Below are positions 8,343-17,181 of a DNA stretch of 64,000 nt, one piece after another. The DNA is from Synechococcus sp. AG-679-D13 (GTDB taxonomy: Bacteria > Cyanobacteriota > Cyanobacteriia > PCC-6307 > Cyanobiaceae), in assembly GCA_003210735.1 (NCBI GenBank), contig QCUM01000003.1, positions 23,517 through 87,516 of the forward strand, in the 5' to 3' direction. A model generated the notes under the pieces. That model was not told the DNA's origin, did not search any database, and saw only the letters and a list, made by a program, of their open reading frames with translations. The stretch's first letter is position 1; the number at the start of each line of letters is the position of its first letter. A program made the position numbers and the translations under genes.

Positions 8343-9233
8343 TTACAAATCCACGTTGTCGCTCTCTTCAAGCATCTTGAGGAGGTCGCAGTCGTAGAAA
8401 CTCTTCTTCAAGGACTGCGCCAGCTGATTCAATTCAACGGCTGTGATCCACTCTGGCGCCAGGCCACCTCCTTCAGGCAGCTCACTTTCAGCCACTGACG
8501 ATATTCCAGAGTGCGGATGTAGCTGCCGGCATCATTGAGAGAGTCGCAAGTGCCGGTATCTAGCCAAGCCATAACCCCCACCTATCAGCTCCACCAGCAG
8601 CAACCCTTCTTCCAGATAAATTTGAGTGAAATCGTTGATCTCCAGCTCTCCCCCGGTTGAGGGCTTCACATAGCGGGCCCATTCCACCACCATGTCGTCG
8701 TAGAAATACAAACCGATGAACGCGTTACCGCTCTAGAGTTGTTGAAGATTTAGCTTCATGCTTTGCTCGCTGTAATCGGCATCGACCTCGGCTAGGCCAC
8801 AACGCTCAAGATCGCTTACTAGAAAAGTCAAAGACAGTCGCTCCCTGGACTTGATTTTTGCTTTTTACCAAATTGGGGCAGCAGATCATTCCCTTCGAAA
8901 AGGCTGTCCCACAGCACCAGCGCAGAAGGAAGGTCCGCAAGGAAATCTTCACCGAATAAAAGGCTTGGGGCAACCTGTCCGGGCTTGGTTGTACGGCGTA
9001 ATTAATCGTCATGCCCCAGCGGCTGCCATCGCCGAGCAAGCGCTGGACTGCCACCCTGTCGTGGGTGCAGTGATGATCAGCACCTCGCGAATCCCATAGC
9101 TGAGTGTGTAATAAATCATCGGCATGTCGTAGACCGGCAACAGCTGTTTGCTGACGTCCTGGGTAATGGGATTCAGCCGCGTAACGCTATAGTCGTCCAG
9201 GATGAATCCCTTACGAAGGGTAGTTTCATCCAT
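8343..9233 (-). pseudogene. rfbA: rfbA remnant (glucose-1-phosphate thymidylyltransferase), frameshifted
   Basis: The N-terminal piece (9009-9233) contains [20 protein letters not shown] and a Gly-Ile-Arg-Glu-Val-Leu-Ile-Ile-Thr block. The usual Ala-Gly-Gly-Ser-Gly-Thr loop before it is destroyed. The next piece, in another frame, carries [20 protein letters not shown]. Further on GLYFYDDMVVEWA, Gly-Glu-Leu-Glu-Ile-Asn-Asp and [11 protein letters not shown] are recognisable up to a terminal stop at 8343. Several frameshifts separate these blocks, so no functional RfbA can be made. Working copies, if needed, must be elsewhere in the genome. Confidence 0.85.
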
Positions 9234-9353
9234 TGGAGTAGAGCTGAATTTTTAAAAACGGCGCAATTACATCGCTCCAATAGTGACACAGAATAAGATA
9301 TAGATTCCCAGAGAGCCTCCTGGGTAAGCTTCATCTAGAGGTAATTCAGAGAG

Positions 9354-12212
9354 TTGGCGGCCAGTCCTTCAGGAATTAGTGACGGCATCCAGAGCCTGTT
9401 CAGCCAGGGCTTCAAAACGCTGACTCTTCAGGCCGGAGAAGAGCTGCTGGCCGCCGGTCAACCGGCTCCTGGCATTTGGTGGATCGAATCCGGCAGCATT
9501 CGCAGCCTTGCCTGCCTGCCCCCAAGCCAGCAGTGGCGCACCGTTGAACGGCATACAGCCGGCGATCTGGTCGGCTGGTTGAGCTCGCTGCACCAGCGGC
9601 CGATCGAGCACCTTCGCGCCGCCGAGCCCTCCAGCCTCAAATTCATTCCCACAGCTGAGCTGCACCAGCTCTGGGAGACCGAACCTGGCCTAGGTCAGTG
9701 GTGCGCCGAGCAGACACCCGCCATCGAAGCGGTGCATCTGCTGCAGCAATTGGCCCATGCCGATCAGGGCCGCAACGTCCAACTGGAGCAGTGGCAAAAG
9801 CTGTTGCCCCAGCTCCGTTGGCTGGTGGGTAGCGATCCCACCCCCGCCGATCTCGATGGCCCTGGCCACTGGTACGGGCCTGATGGGAACCGCTGGGATG
9901 ACCCATCCACGGCCACAGACGAACAACCCCAAAAACGCCTGATCTGGCTGCCAGATCCCGAACAGCAACGACAGCAGGCCTTGGTCAAGGCTGAAATGGG
10001 CCAGCTAGTGGCCGCAGCAGCCGAGCAACCACGACTTACCGCCGTCACCCCTGAGGTTTTCGAACTACCGCGGGCCAGTGGACCCAGAGACATCCCCCTG
10101 GCCATCTGCCAAGCGATTGCCCTCCACTACGGCGTCCCCTTTAATCGCGACAGCCTGCTCGATCAGATCAATGCCTTGCTGGAGCGCCAGCCGGCCCTGA
10201 ACCTGTTCAACATCGGCCAGTTGATCGCCAGCCTCGATCTTTCGGTCTCCCTCACCGAAATCCCCCTCAACCAGCTGCAGCGCTTGCCAACACCGGCTGT
10301 GTTGGAACATCAGGGCCACTTTGCGGTGGTGGAAGGAATCGAACCAGATGGGCGACTGCGGCTGCTGGAACCTGAGCTTGGCCCCATGGTCGTACCCGCT
10401 GCGGCGCTGTTGCCTGTAGGCAGCGAACGTCTCTCGCTTTTGCTGGCCCGTCGCCGGCCAGGCAGCAAAGAAAGCCGCTTCAGTTGGGGCTGGTATGGAC
10501 CCTATCTAGCCCCCCATCGCGATGAACTGATTCAGGTGCTGGCCTGCACCGCCGTCACCACCGTGCTGGGCATCGTGATCGGCCTGGGCATCTTCCGCAT
10601 GATCTCAGCGCAGAGCGGTGGTACCGATGCGATCGATGGTGTGATCAGCATCGGCATCATCCTGGTGGCAGCCTGCGTTCTCGAAGCCGTGGTGTCGGCC
10701 CTGCGCAGCCTGATCTTCACCGGAATTGCCAACCGGGTGGATATGGACACCCGCGAGACAATTCTCGACCGACTTGTCCGGCTGCCCCAGGGGTTCTTCG
10801 ATGAGCGGCCGGTGGGGCGCATCACCTATTACTTCACCCAGCTGGATCGACTGCGCGACTTCCTGATCAGCCAGGCACTCACCTCAATTCTCGATTTCGG
10901 CTTCAGTTTTCTATTTCTAGTGGTGCTCTGGTGGATCAGCCCCACGCTCACGCTGATCACCCTCAGTGCACTACCGCTGTTCATCGTGCTGGCCTTTATC
11001 GCCAACCCCCTGGTGGAAGGACAGATCGACAGAACCGTGGCCCAGGCCATCAACACCAACAGCTACCTCAACGAGGCGATTACCGGCATTCAGACGATCA
11101 AATCCCAGAACGCCGAACTCAAAACCCGCTGGGAGTTTCAAGACCGCTACTCCCGCTTCATCGGAGAAGACTTCAAGCTCAAGGTGAGCAGCGAAACCAT
11201 CAATGCACTGGCCAAATTCATCAGTGAACTCACCCAGATCGCCCAGATGGTGGTGGGCATTTATTTGATCAGCAAAGGCGAGCTCAACATCGGCGCTCTC
11301 TTCGCGTTCAGGATCATGGGAGGCCGGGTCACCGGGCCCATGATCAAGTTGGTGCAGACCTGGCAGCAGTTCAAGATTCAGAGCCGCAACCTGCAACTGG
11401 CAGCGGATGTGGTCGATCGCCCCACCGAGCAATCCGCTCAGCAGGCCACCAACATCCCCATGCCACCGATCGCCGGCAGCGTTTCGATTCAATCGGTGGA
11501 TTTCAGCTACAGCAGCAGCGGCCCCCAGATTCTCCACAACGTTTCCCTGGATGTTCCTCAGGGAACTTTCGTGGGCATGGTCGGAGGGTCAGGCTCCGGC
11601 AAATCCACTGTGCTCAAACTTCTACCGCGGTTCTACGAACCAGATACGGGTCGATTGCTAATCGATGGCATGGACATCAACAAGGTTGAGCTGTATTCAC
11701 TGCGCCGACAGATCGGTGTCGTGCCCCAGGATTCACTTCTTTTTGACGGCACGATCAAGGAAAACCTACTGATGGTCAAACCTGATGCCACCGCCCAGGA
11801 GCTGATCAGGGCTGCAAAAATCGCCTGCGCCCACGACTTCATCATGGAGATGCCCCAGGGCTACAACTCATCGGTGGGCGAACGAGGCGCCGGACTGTCC
11901 GGAGGGCAACGCCAGCGGATGGCCTTGGCTCGCGCCGTTCTGCAGAACCCGCGAATGCTGATCCTCGATGAGGCCACCAGTGCATTGGATGCCCGCACTG
12001 AACGTGAGGTTTGCCGCAATCTGTTTGAAGCATTTCGCGGCCGCACAGTCTTCTTCATCACCCACCGGCTGTCCACCGTGCGGCCAGCAGACAAGATTGT
12101 GCTGATGGATCAGGGTGCTGTGATGGAAGTGGGTGATCACAACGCACTGATGGAACGTCAAGGCTGGTATTACGCCTTGTACCAGAGCCAGAGTCAGGAA
12201 GGATTGAGCTGA
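9354..12212 (+). CDS. type I secretion ABC transporter with cyclic-nucleotide-binding-like and inactive C39-like domains
   Basis: 952 residues. About 15-130 resembles a cyclic-nucleotide-binding beta-roll. About 225-360 is a C39-peptidase-like domain: the His is kept (GHFAVVEGI, near 321), but the expected catalytic Cys position reads Asp-Ile-Pro (near 244), so processing activity is probably lost as in HlyB-type exporters. A six-helix membrane domain spans about 385-660, followed by an ATPase with Walker A GGSGSGKST (about 744), LSGGQ (848) and LILDEATSALD (867). It would drive export across the inner membrane in a complex with the HlyD protein encoded next, whose start overlaps this stop. 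No outer-membrane TolC partner lies nearby. Confidence 0.9.
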   Translation: MAASPSGISDGIQSLFSQGFKTLTLQAGEELLAAGQPAPGIWWIESGSIRSLACLPPSQQWRTVERHTAGDLVGWLSSLHQRPIEHLRAAEPSSLKFIPTAELHQLWETEPGLGQWCAEQTPAIEAVHLLQQLAHADQGRNVQLEQWQKLLPQLRWLVGSDPTPADLDGPGHWYGPDGNRWDDPSTATDEQPQKRLIWLPDPEQQRQQALVKAEMGQLVAAAAEQPRLTAVTPEVFELPRASGPRDIPLAICQAIALHYGVPFNRDSLLDQINALLERQPALNLFNIGQLIASLDLSVSLTEIPLNQLQRLPTPAVLEHQGHFAVVEGIEPDGRLRLLEPELGPMVVPAAALLPVGSERLSLLLARRRPGSKESRFSWGWYGPYLAPHRDELIQVLACTAVTTVLGIVIGLGIFRMISAQSGGTDAIDGVISIGIILVAACVLEAVVSALRSLIFTGIANRVDMDTRETILDRLVRLPQGFFDERPVGRITYYFTQLDRLRDFLISQALTSILDFGFSFLFLVVLWWISPTLTLITLSALPLFIVLAFIANPLVEGQIDRTVAQAINTNSYLNEAITGIQTIKSQNAELKTRWEFQDRYSRFIGEDFKLKVSSETINALAKFISELTQIAQMVVGIYLISKGELNIGALFAFRIMGGRVTGPMIKLVQTWQQFKIQSRNLQLAADVVDRPTEQSAQQATNIPMPPIAGSVSIQSVDFSYSSSGPQILHNVSLDVPQGTFVGMVGGSGSGKSTVLKLLPRFYEPDTGRLLIDGMDINKVELYSLRRQIGVVPQDSLLFDGTIKENLLMVKPDATAQELIRAAKIACAHDFIMEMPQGYNSSVGERGAGLSGGQRQRMALARAVLQNPRMLILDEATSALDARTEREVCRNLFEAFRGRTVFFITHRLSTVRPADKIVLMDQGAVMEVGDHNALMERQGWYYALYQSQSQEGLS

Positions 12213-13549
12213 TGGGTGCCATCGAACCGCGCCCCGAGCAGCGACCCAATCCCTTCATCATCGCGCCGGCCGAACAGACCCCAGAACAAGCCGCGCCGCC
12301 CTGGAGTTTCAACCAGCCGGTGTTGTTGAAGAAAACCAACCGAAACCGCAGCGTCCTGGTGTGGAGTCTGGTGGGAGCCGTTGGTTTCGCTGGGGTGTGG
12401 TCATTCCTCGCCCCTTTGCAGGAAACCGTGGCCGTGCAGGGGAAATTACAGCCGATCCAGGCCGTGCGCGATATCGAAGCCGCAGTGCCAGGCGTAGTAG
12501 AAGCAGTGCTGGTGAAAGAAGGCCAGCGCGTGGAGGAAGGAACCACCCTGATCCGCTTCGATCAACGCGATGCCGATGCGCGCCTGACGGCGGCCCGCAG
12601 CAACCGCGAACGGCTGAACAATCAGGTGGTAATCAATCGGGTGATTCTGGGTGAGCTCGACACAACGGATCTCACCCCCAACCAACAGCAGCAACTTCAG
12701 AGTCAGCGATCGCAGCAGGGCGGAGAAAACACCGCAGCCAAAGAAGCTTTGGCCCGAAGCCAGGCACAACTGCAAGGGCTGCGTCAGTCCCTGGCCACCG
12801 CAGAGAACATCGCGGCCCGCTATACCCGTTTGCTGGAGGATGGCGCCAGCAGCGAACTGAAGGCCCTCGAAGCCCAGCAACGGGTTGATGACCTGCGCAG
12901 CGATATCGAAATCGAGTTGCGAGAGGCAGCACGCCTGGAAGCCACAGCCATCTCAACCATTGCCGGTAACGATGCGGAATTGCGCCGCGAAATTGAAAAC
13001 AACCTGCGCAACATCGCCCAGCTGGATCGTGAAATCCAGCAAACGGAAGTGCTGCTCTCCAACATTGAGGTGAACGCACCAACTTCAGGTGTGATCTTTG
13101 ATGTGAGCGTGAGCCGCGGCAGCGTGGTTCAACGCCAGGGTGAAACCAAACCCCTACTCAAAATCATTCCGGAGGATGATCTACAGGCCAAGGTTTATCT
13201 GCCCAATTCAGCGATTGGGTTCATCCAACCGGGTCAGCGCGCTGATGTTGCCGTCACCTCATTTCCCCGCCAAGATTTCGGTTTCATCCCAGCCAAAGTG
13301 TTACGGATCGGGTCCGATGCCCTCACCCCAGACGAACAGCAACGGGTGCTGGGCACCAATGCACAAGGTCTACATTTTCCAGCGGTGCTTGAACTTCAAC
13401 GCCAGACTTTGCAAGCCGGAAATCGCACCATTCCCCTCCAATCCGGCATGAGCCTGACGGCTGATGTGTTCCTTCGCGAGCGGCGTTTCATCTCCACCAT
13501 CACTGGAGCAATGGAAAACCGAATGCGCAGTCTGGAGAGAATGCGCTAA
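12212..13549 (+). CDS. HlyD-family membrane fusion protein (type I secretion adaptor)
   Basis: 445 residues. A cytoplasmic N-terminal stretch is followed by one membrane helix (about 50-70), a biotinyl-lipoyl-like half motif (Gly-Lys-Leu-Gln-Pro and GVVEAVLVKEGQRVEEG, about 80-110), a long Gln/Ala/Glu-rich coiled coil (about 120-285), the second lipoyl half (Val-Asn-Ala-Pro-Thr-Ser-Gly-Val-Ile) and a C-terminal beta domain. It bridges the ABC exporter and an outer-membrane channel. The start ATG shares a base with the transporter's stop, indicating translational coupling. Confidence 0.92.
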   Translation: MGAIEPRPEQRPNPFIIAPAEQTPEQAAPPWSFNQPVLLKKTNRNRSVLVWSLVGAVGFAGVWSFLAPLQETVAVQGKLQPIQAVRDIEAAVPGVVEAVLVKEGQRVEEGTTLIRFDQRDADARLTAARSNRERLNNQVVINRVILGELDTTDLTPNQQQQLQSQRSQQGGENTAAKEALARSQAQLQGLRQSLATAENIAARYTRLLEDGASSELKALEAQQRVDDLRSDIEIELREAARLEATAISTIAGNDAELRREIENNLRNIAQLDREIQQTEVLLSNIEVNAPTSGVIFDVSVSRGSVVQRQGETKPLLKIIPEDDLQAKVYLPNSAIGFIQPGQRADVAVTSFPRQDFGFIPAKVLRIGSDALTPDEQQRVLGTNAQGLHFPAVLELQRQTLQAGNRTIPLQSGMSLTADVFLRERRFISTITGAMENRMRSLERMR

Positions 13550-14037
13550 TGGCCTTAGGTGCTGGAGACAAATTTGGATTTGGGAAGCTCTTCGGCAAAG
13601 GCCAAAGAGGAAAGGCTTCCGTTGCTGTCGTAGACAATCAAGAAGAAGTCAAAGAGGAGAGTTTCAAGAAGCTCAAACACTGTCTTGGTTCCAATCAGGC
13701 TCTGCGCCGAGCTCGCAAGCGCGTTGGAAGACGCTCCATCGCAGCGCAACTCCAGCACTCCGCTGAGACCCCGATCCATCCGCTCTGGTCCTATCTCCCC
13801 AGCGAATCTCGATCTCGACGGTCTCTGGCCCGCGTGCGCTTGCGTCGTCTCTGGGCCTGGCTTAAGGAGAGTCGTCAGCGCATTGCTGCGGTGCTGATTT
13901 GTTATGTGTTGATCTGGTTGATCCCCATTTTGCTTGGGCAACCTCTGATGACGGTTTTCGCCTTTTTACCCCTTGTATTGGTGCCACCAGTTGGTTTTCT
14001 GATCTATTGGCTGGTCTGGCAGGAGTTTCACGCCTGA
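13549..14037 (+). CDS. small basic membrane protein of the secretion operon, unknown function
   Basis: 162 residues. The N-terminal 100 residues are highly basic (many Arg and Lys), and two hydrophobic helices occupy about 110-132 and 136-158, so the bulk of the protein is probably cytoplasmic. The start overlaps the HlyD stop (TAATG), and its stop overlaps the next start (ATGA). I do not recognise the family. Strict coupling on both sides suggests a dedicated part of this secretion system, for example a substrate or chaperone docking subunit, but that is inference. Confidence 0.75.
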   Translation: MALGAGDKFGFGKLFGKGQRGKASVAVVDNQEEVKEESFKKLKHCLGSNQALRRARKRVGRRSIAAQLQHSAETPIHPLWSYLPSESRSRRSLARVRLRRLWAWLKESRQRIAAVLICYVLIWLIPILLGQPLMTVFAFLPLVLVPPVGFLIYWLVWQEFHA

Positions 14038-14810
14038 TGAACGAGACGCAACCTTCAGTAAAAGACCAGTGGATTGAACTCAAACCTGGAGTTCCCTTTA
14101 TTTCATCCCAGGAACTCAATCGCATTGCCAGGCAGCAAGGACTTTGCCTAGCCATTGCCCAGGCCGCTGTTTACGACGAAATCTGTCAGGCAATCGATCT
14201 ACCCGAAGACGATGTTGACCAGCTCACTCAGATATACCTATCCGAACAGGGCATCACTGCTCAGGATCAACTACAACCATTCCTGAACAGCAAGAGCTGG
14301 ACGGAGGACGATCTGATCTACTTCGCTACCAAAGGGCATCGAGTCAGCGTGTTTCAGAGTCAGGCCTTTGCGGAAGAAGTCGAGCTGCGTTTTCTCAACC
14401 GCAAGCTGGATCTCGACCAAGTCACCTACTCGCTGATTCGCGTTGCCAACGGTGATCTGGCCTTTGAATTGCATCAACAGCTTCTGGAAGGAGAAGCCAG
14501 TTTTGAAGAGTTGGCCGCCAACTATTCCGAGGGATCTGAACAACAAACAAGAGGACTTCTGGGCCCTTACCCACTGAGCCAAGCCAATGAAACGGTTGCC
14601 GAGAAACTACGGGTCAGTCAACCCGGGCAGTTATGGCCACCATTTTTTCTCGAGGACATCTGGGTGATATTGCGGCTCGAGCACTGGGAAGGTGCCCGCC
14701 TCGATGACAACACTAAAGAAGCCATGCTTGATGAAATTTTCGACGAATGGCTAAACAAACGCGTAATGCGATATCTCAATGGTAACAATCCTGGAGCACT
14801 CCCTAATTGA
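14037..14810 (+). CDS. parvulin-type peptidyl-prolyl isomerase-like protein of the secretion operon
   Basis: 257 residues from the ATG that overlaps the preceding stop; a longer in-frame reading back to 13899 is less likely because of that overlap. The C-terminal half has parvulin-like features: ASFEELAANYSEGSE (about 155-169), Gly-Leu-Leu-Gly-Pro-Tyr-Pro-Leu-Ser and a Gly-Gln-Leu-Trp-Pro-Pro segment. The N-terminal half is a helical SurA-like region. No signal peptide is visible, so it would act in the cytoplasm, perhaps keeping the secretion substrate in a competent state. Last gene of the four-gene operon. Confidence 0.75.
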   Translation: MNETQPSVKDQWIELKPGVPFISSQELNRIARQQGLCLAIAQAAVYDEICQAIDLPEDDVDQLTQIYLSEQGITAQDQLQPFLNSKSWTEDDLIYFATKGHRVSVFQSQAFAEEVELRFLNRKLDLDQVTYSLIRVANGDLAFELHQQLLEGEASFEELAANYSEGSEQQTRGLLGPYPLSQANETVAEKLRVSQPGQLWPPFFLEDIWVILRLEHWEGARLDDNTKEAMLDEIFDEWLNKRVMRYLNGNNPGALPN

Positions 14811-14824
14811 AGTCAAAAGGAGAA

Positions 14825-15898
14825 TCAAAAGCTCTGCAATTCCTGCAATAGCCACTCAGGAAGCCCAGCAGTTGCTTCAAACGCAATTGCGTTTGGGGCG
14901 TAATACAGCAGGGTGGCCAACAACGGGCCGTGACATTCAGGATTCTGAATATTGGCTGAGAGCGCTGGAAGATCTTGACGGGCCCTTGCATCGTCGTCAT
15001 CCACCAGCTCTTTGCCGAAACCGGAGGTAATCAAGCTACGAGTGATTAACCCAACGGGCAGCTGATAGAGACTCTCAACCTGCGAAGATTCCACATCAAG
15101 CCACAGCTGAGCCAACACCTTGCGCAGTCCACTAAGTTCCGACAGAGTCTCCTCATCCTCTGGAGCCATCCCATAAAGATTGACGAGGGATTTCATACGG
15201 GTGAGCGCACCCTCATCACGAAACCAATCCAAGGCGTCTTCACCACGACGATCCGTGAGCGGGAGAAAATCTTCCTTATAAACCGTTGCTTGCTCAACAG
15301 CAGGCTGAGTAATTTCGGAGGCCGGTTCGAGTAAACCAGCGGGACCCTCGAGCTCATGTTTCAACTCTGGAGCGCAATAAGCCACATAATCTGCCAACAG
15401 CCAGTTGGGTAGTGCATGTATGGGATCTGCAAGTTTCAACTTGCCGGGTTTGGTATAGGGCATCAAAGCCAGAATTACATTCAACTGACTTGAAACAGCC
15501 TCTGGTTTCACCATTTCGGCTGCTAGCTGATCGCGCCAAATTTTTTCATCGCTCGACAACATTTGTTGTCCAAGCCCGCAATTCAGCTGCTGGCGTTGCA
15601 AGTCGCCAATCCCACCGGCATAAAGCTCTTCCAATTGATCCACTGGAGCCGACAGCCAGAACACTGCGAGGCGATGCCGTGCCAAACGGGCCGCTTTCAA
15701 GCTCAAAGCAGTGGGTTGAAGCGAGGCCTCGCGAAATAAGCCCTCCAACCTGGACACTGACCAAGGCTGTGCAGGCATCGCCAGGCTGATGCCCAAACGC
15801 TCCGGAGCCGGCACCTGAAGCGCTACCTGCCCCAAAAGGTCGATGCTTTCTACGGAGTGCCTGCCAAGTCGTTGTCTAAGCCAGGTGCGCAAACCCAT
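14825..15898 (-). CDS. conserved-looking protein of unknown function
   Basis: 357 residues, soluble, acidic to neutral, with no signal peptide. Several Leu/Ala-rich helices contain repeated Trp-Leu and Pro-Asn-Trp-Leu-Leu motifs, including near the C-terminus (LPEWLLQEL). I see no catalytic motif. It is convergent with the isomerase gene (14 bases apart) and divergent from the glycosyltransferase at 15967. Its position inside the secretion and glycosylation block suggests a link to surface-protein export, but nothing in the sequence proves it. Confidence 0.7.
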   Translation of the reverse strand: MGLRTWLRQRLGRHSVESIDLLGQVALQVPAPERLGISLAMPAQPWSVSRLEGLFREASLQPTALSLKAARLARHRLAVFWLSAPVDQLEELYAGGIGDLQRQQLNCGLGQQMLSSDEKIWRDQLAAEMVKPEAVSSQLNVILALMPYTKPGKLKLADPIHALPNWLLADYVAYCAPELKHELEGPAGLLEPASEITQPAVEQATVYKEDFLPLTDRRGEDALDWFRDEGALTRMKSLVNLYGMAPEDEETLSELSGLRKVLAQLWLDVESSQVESLYQLPVGLITRSLITSGFGKELVDDDDARARQDLPALSANIQNPECHGPLLATLLYYAPNAIAFEATAGLPEWLLQELQSF

Positions 15899-15966
15899 AG
15901 GTATGGCTTGTTTTGAATTGCGGCTGAGGTTACGCGGTTCGATGTCTAAGCCATAGGGTTTAGGCC

Positions 15967-17181
15967 ATGAACCTGTTGTTGATCCACCAGAATTTTCCAG
16001 GTCAATTCCGTGACCTAGCTCCTGCCTGGCTGGAGAAAGGCCACCAAGTGAGTGCCATCAGTGCAGCTGATCCACCGGCGGGAAATGCCTGGAGCGGCTT
16101 GATTCATTACATGTATCAGTTGCCCGCATCAAGCAGGCTCACCATGCTGCAGAGGGGAAAAACCGTCGGTGGGATATGCCGGGAACTCAAAAAACAGGAG
16201 CTCCAGCCAGACTTTGTTCTTGCTCACAGCGGCTGGGGAGAAGCACTTCAATTGCGGAGTGTCTGGAGGAACACTCCCCTCATTGTGATGCCAGAGCTTT
16301 GGGGCCATGCCTCTGCCCTAGGAATCGGTTTCGATCCAGATCTGAACGGAAAAACTCTGTATGGAGACCCCTTTTTATTGCCAAATCTGGTCAGCGAGCT
16401 CTGCATCATACAAGCTAATGCGGCTCTTGTAGCCAGCCGCAATCAGCTCAATAGCTTCCCTCACCAATTGAGAAATAAGCTGACTCTCCTGCCCGAGGGA
16501 TTAGATCTAAGCACAATCCACCCGAACAACAAGGCGACAGTGGAACTAGCAAATACCTACCTGAAAGCTGGAGATCCAATTGTCACTTTCGTTTCACGTC
16601 AACTGGAACCTTTGCGTGGACTGCGGCAGGTTCTCCGGGCCTGGCCCGAAGTCAGCAAAGCTCATCCTCAAGCCCAGCTGCTGTTGATCGGTGATGAGCA
16701 CCACAATGGCTACGGGATGGAAACCCCAAGCGGCGACAGTCATCTGCAAGATTGCATTGCGCTATGGGATCAACAGGTTGATCGCAATCGCGTTCACCTT
16801 CTCGGCTATGTAGATCACGCCAGGATGCTGCAGCTTTTGCAATGCAGTGCGTGCCACCTTGCGTTGAGTTATCCCTACACCCTGTCGTGGAGCGTGCTCG
16901 AGGCTATGGCTTGCGCTGCGCCGATAATCACCAATATTGGAAGCCCAGTCGAACAGGAGCTGATCGACAATCAGAGCGGTTTAGTCGTTCCTTTTGACGA
17001 CCCAGCAGCACTGGCCGCAGCCATTTTGGGACTTCTATCCAATCCAGAGCAAAGTAGAAGATTGGGCCAAGCGGGGAGAAAGATTGTTGAAGAACGCTTC
17101 AATCTCCAGACATCGTTAAAGCAGTACGAAGAGCTCTTCCAGCAACTGCATCGCGATAGCAATCAAGCAGCCTCTAATTGA
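15967..17181 (+). CDS. family 4-type glycosyltransferase
   Basis: 404 residues, GT-B fold. The N-terminus (LLIHQNFPGQFRDLAPAWL, about 4-22) and the C-terminal donor site, with Ser-Trp-Ser-Val-Leu-Glu-Ala-Met-Ala-Cys-Ala-Ala-Pro-Ile-Ile (about 310-324) and Gly-Leu-Val-Val-Pro-Phe-Asp-Asp-Pro, are typical of GT4 retaining enzymes using nucleotide sugars. No membrane segment. Its last 19 bases overlap the convergent gene at 17163. The neighbourhood of a type I secretion operon suggests glycosylation of a secreted surface protein, but it could equally serve polysaccharide synthesis. Confidence 0.88.
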   Translation: MNLLLIHQNFPGQFRDLAPAWLEKGHQVSAISAADPPAGNAWSGLIHYMYQLPASSRLTMLQRGKTVGGICRELKKQELQPDFVLAHSGWGEALQLRSVWRNTPLIVMPELWGHASALGIGFDPDLNGKTLYGDPFLLPNLVSELCIIQANAALVASRNQLNSFPHQLRNKLTLLPEGLDLSTIHPNNKATVELANTYLKAGDPIVTFVSRQLEPLRGLRQVLRAWPEVSKAHPQAQLLLIGDEHHNGYGMETPSGDSHLQDCIALWDQQVDRNRVHLLGYVDHARMLQLLQCSACHLALSYPYTLSWSVLEAMACAAPIITNIGSPVEQELIDNQSGLVVPFDDPAALAAAILGLLSNPEQSRRLGQAGRKIVEERFNLQTSLKQYEELFQQLHRDSNQAASN

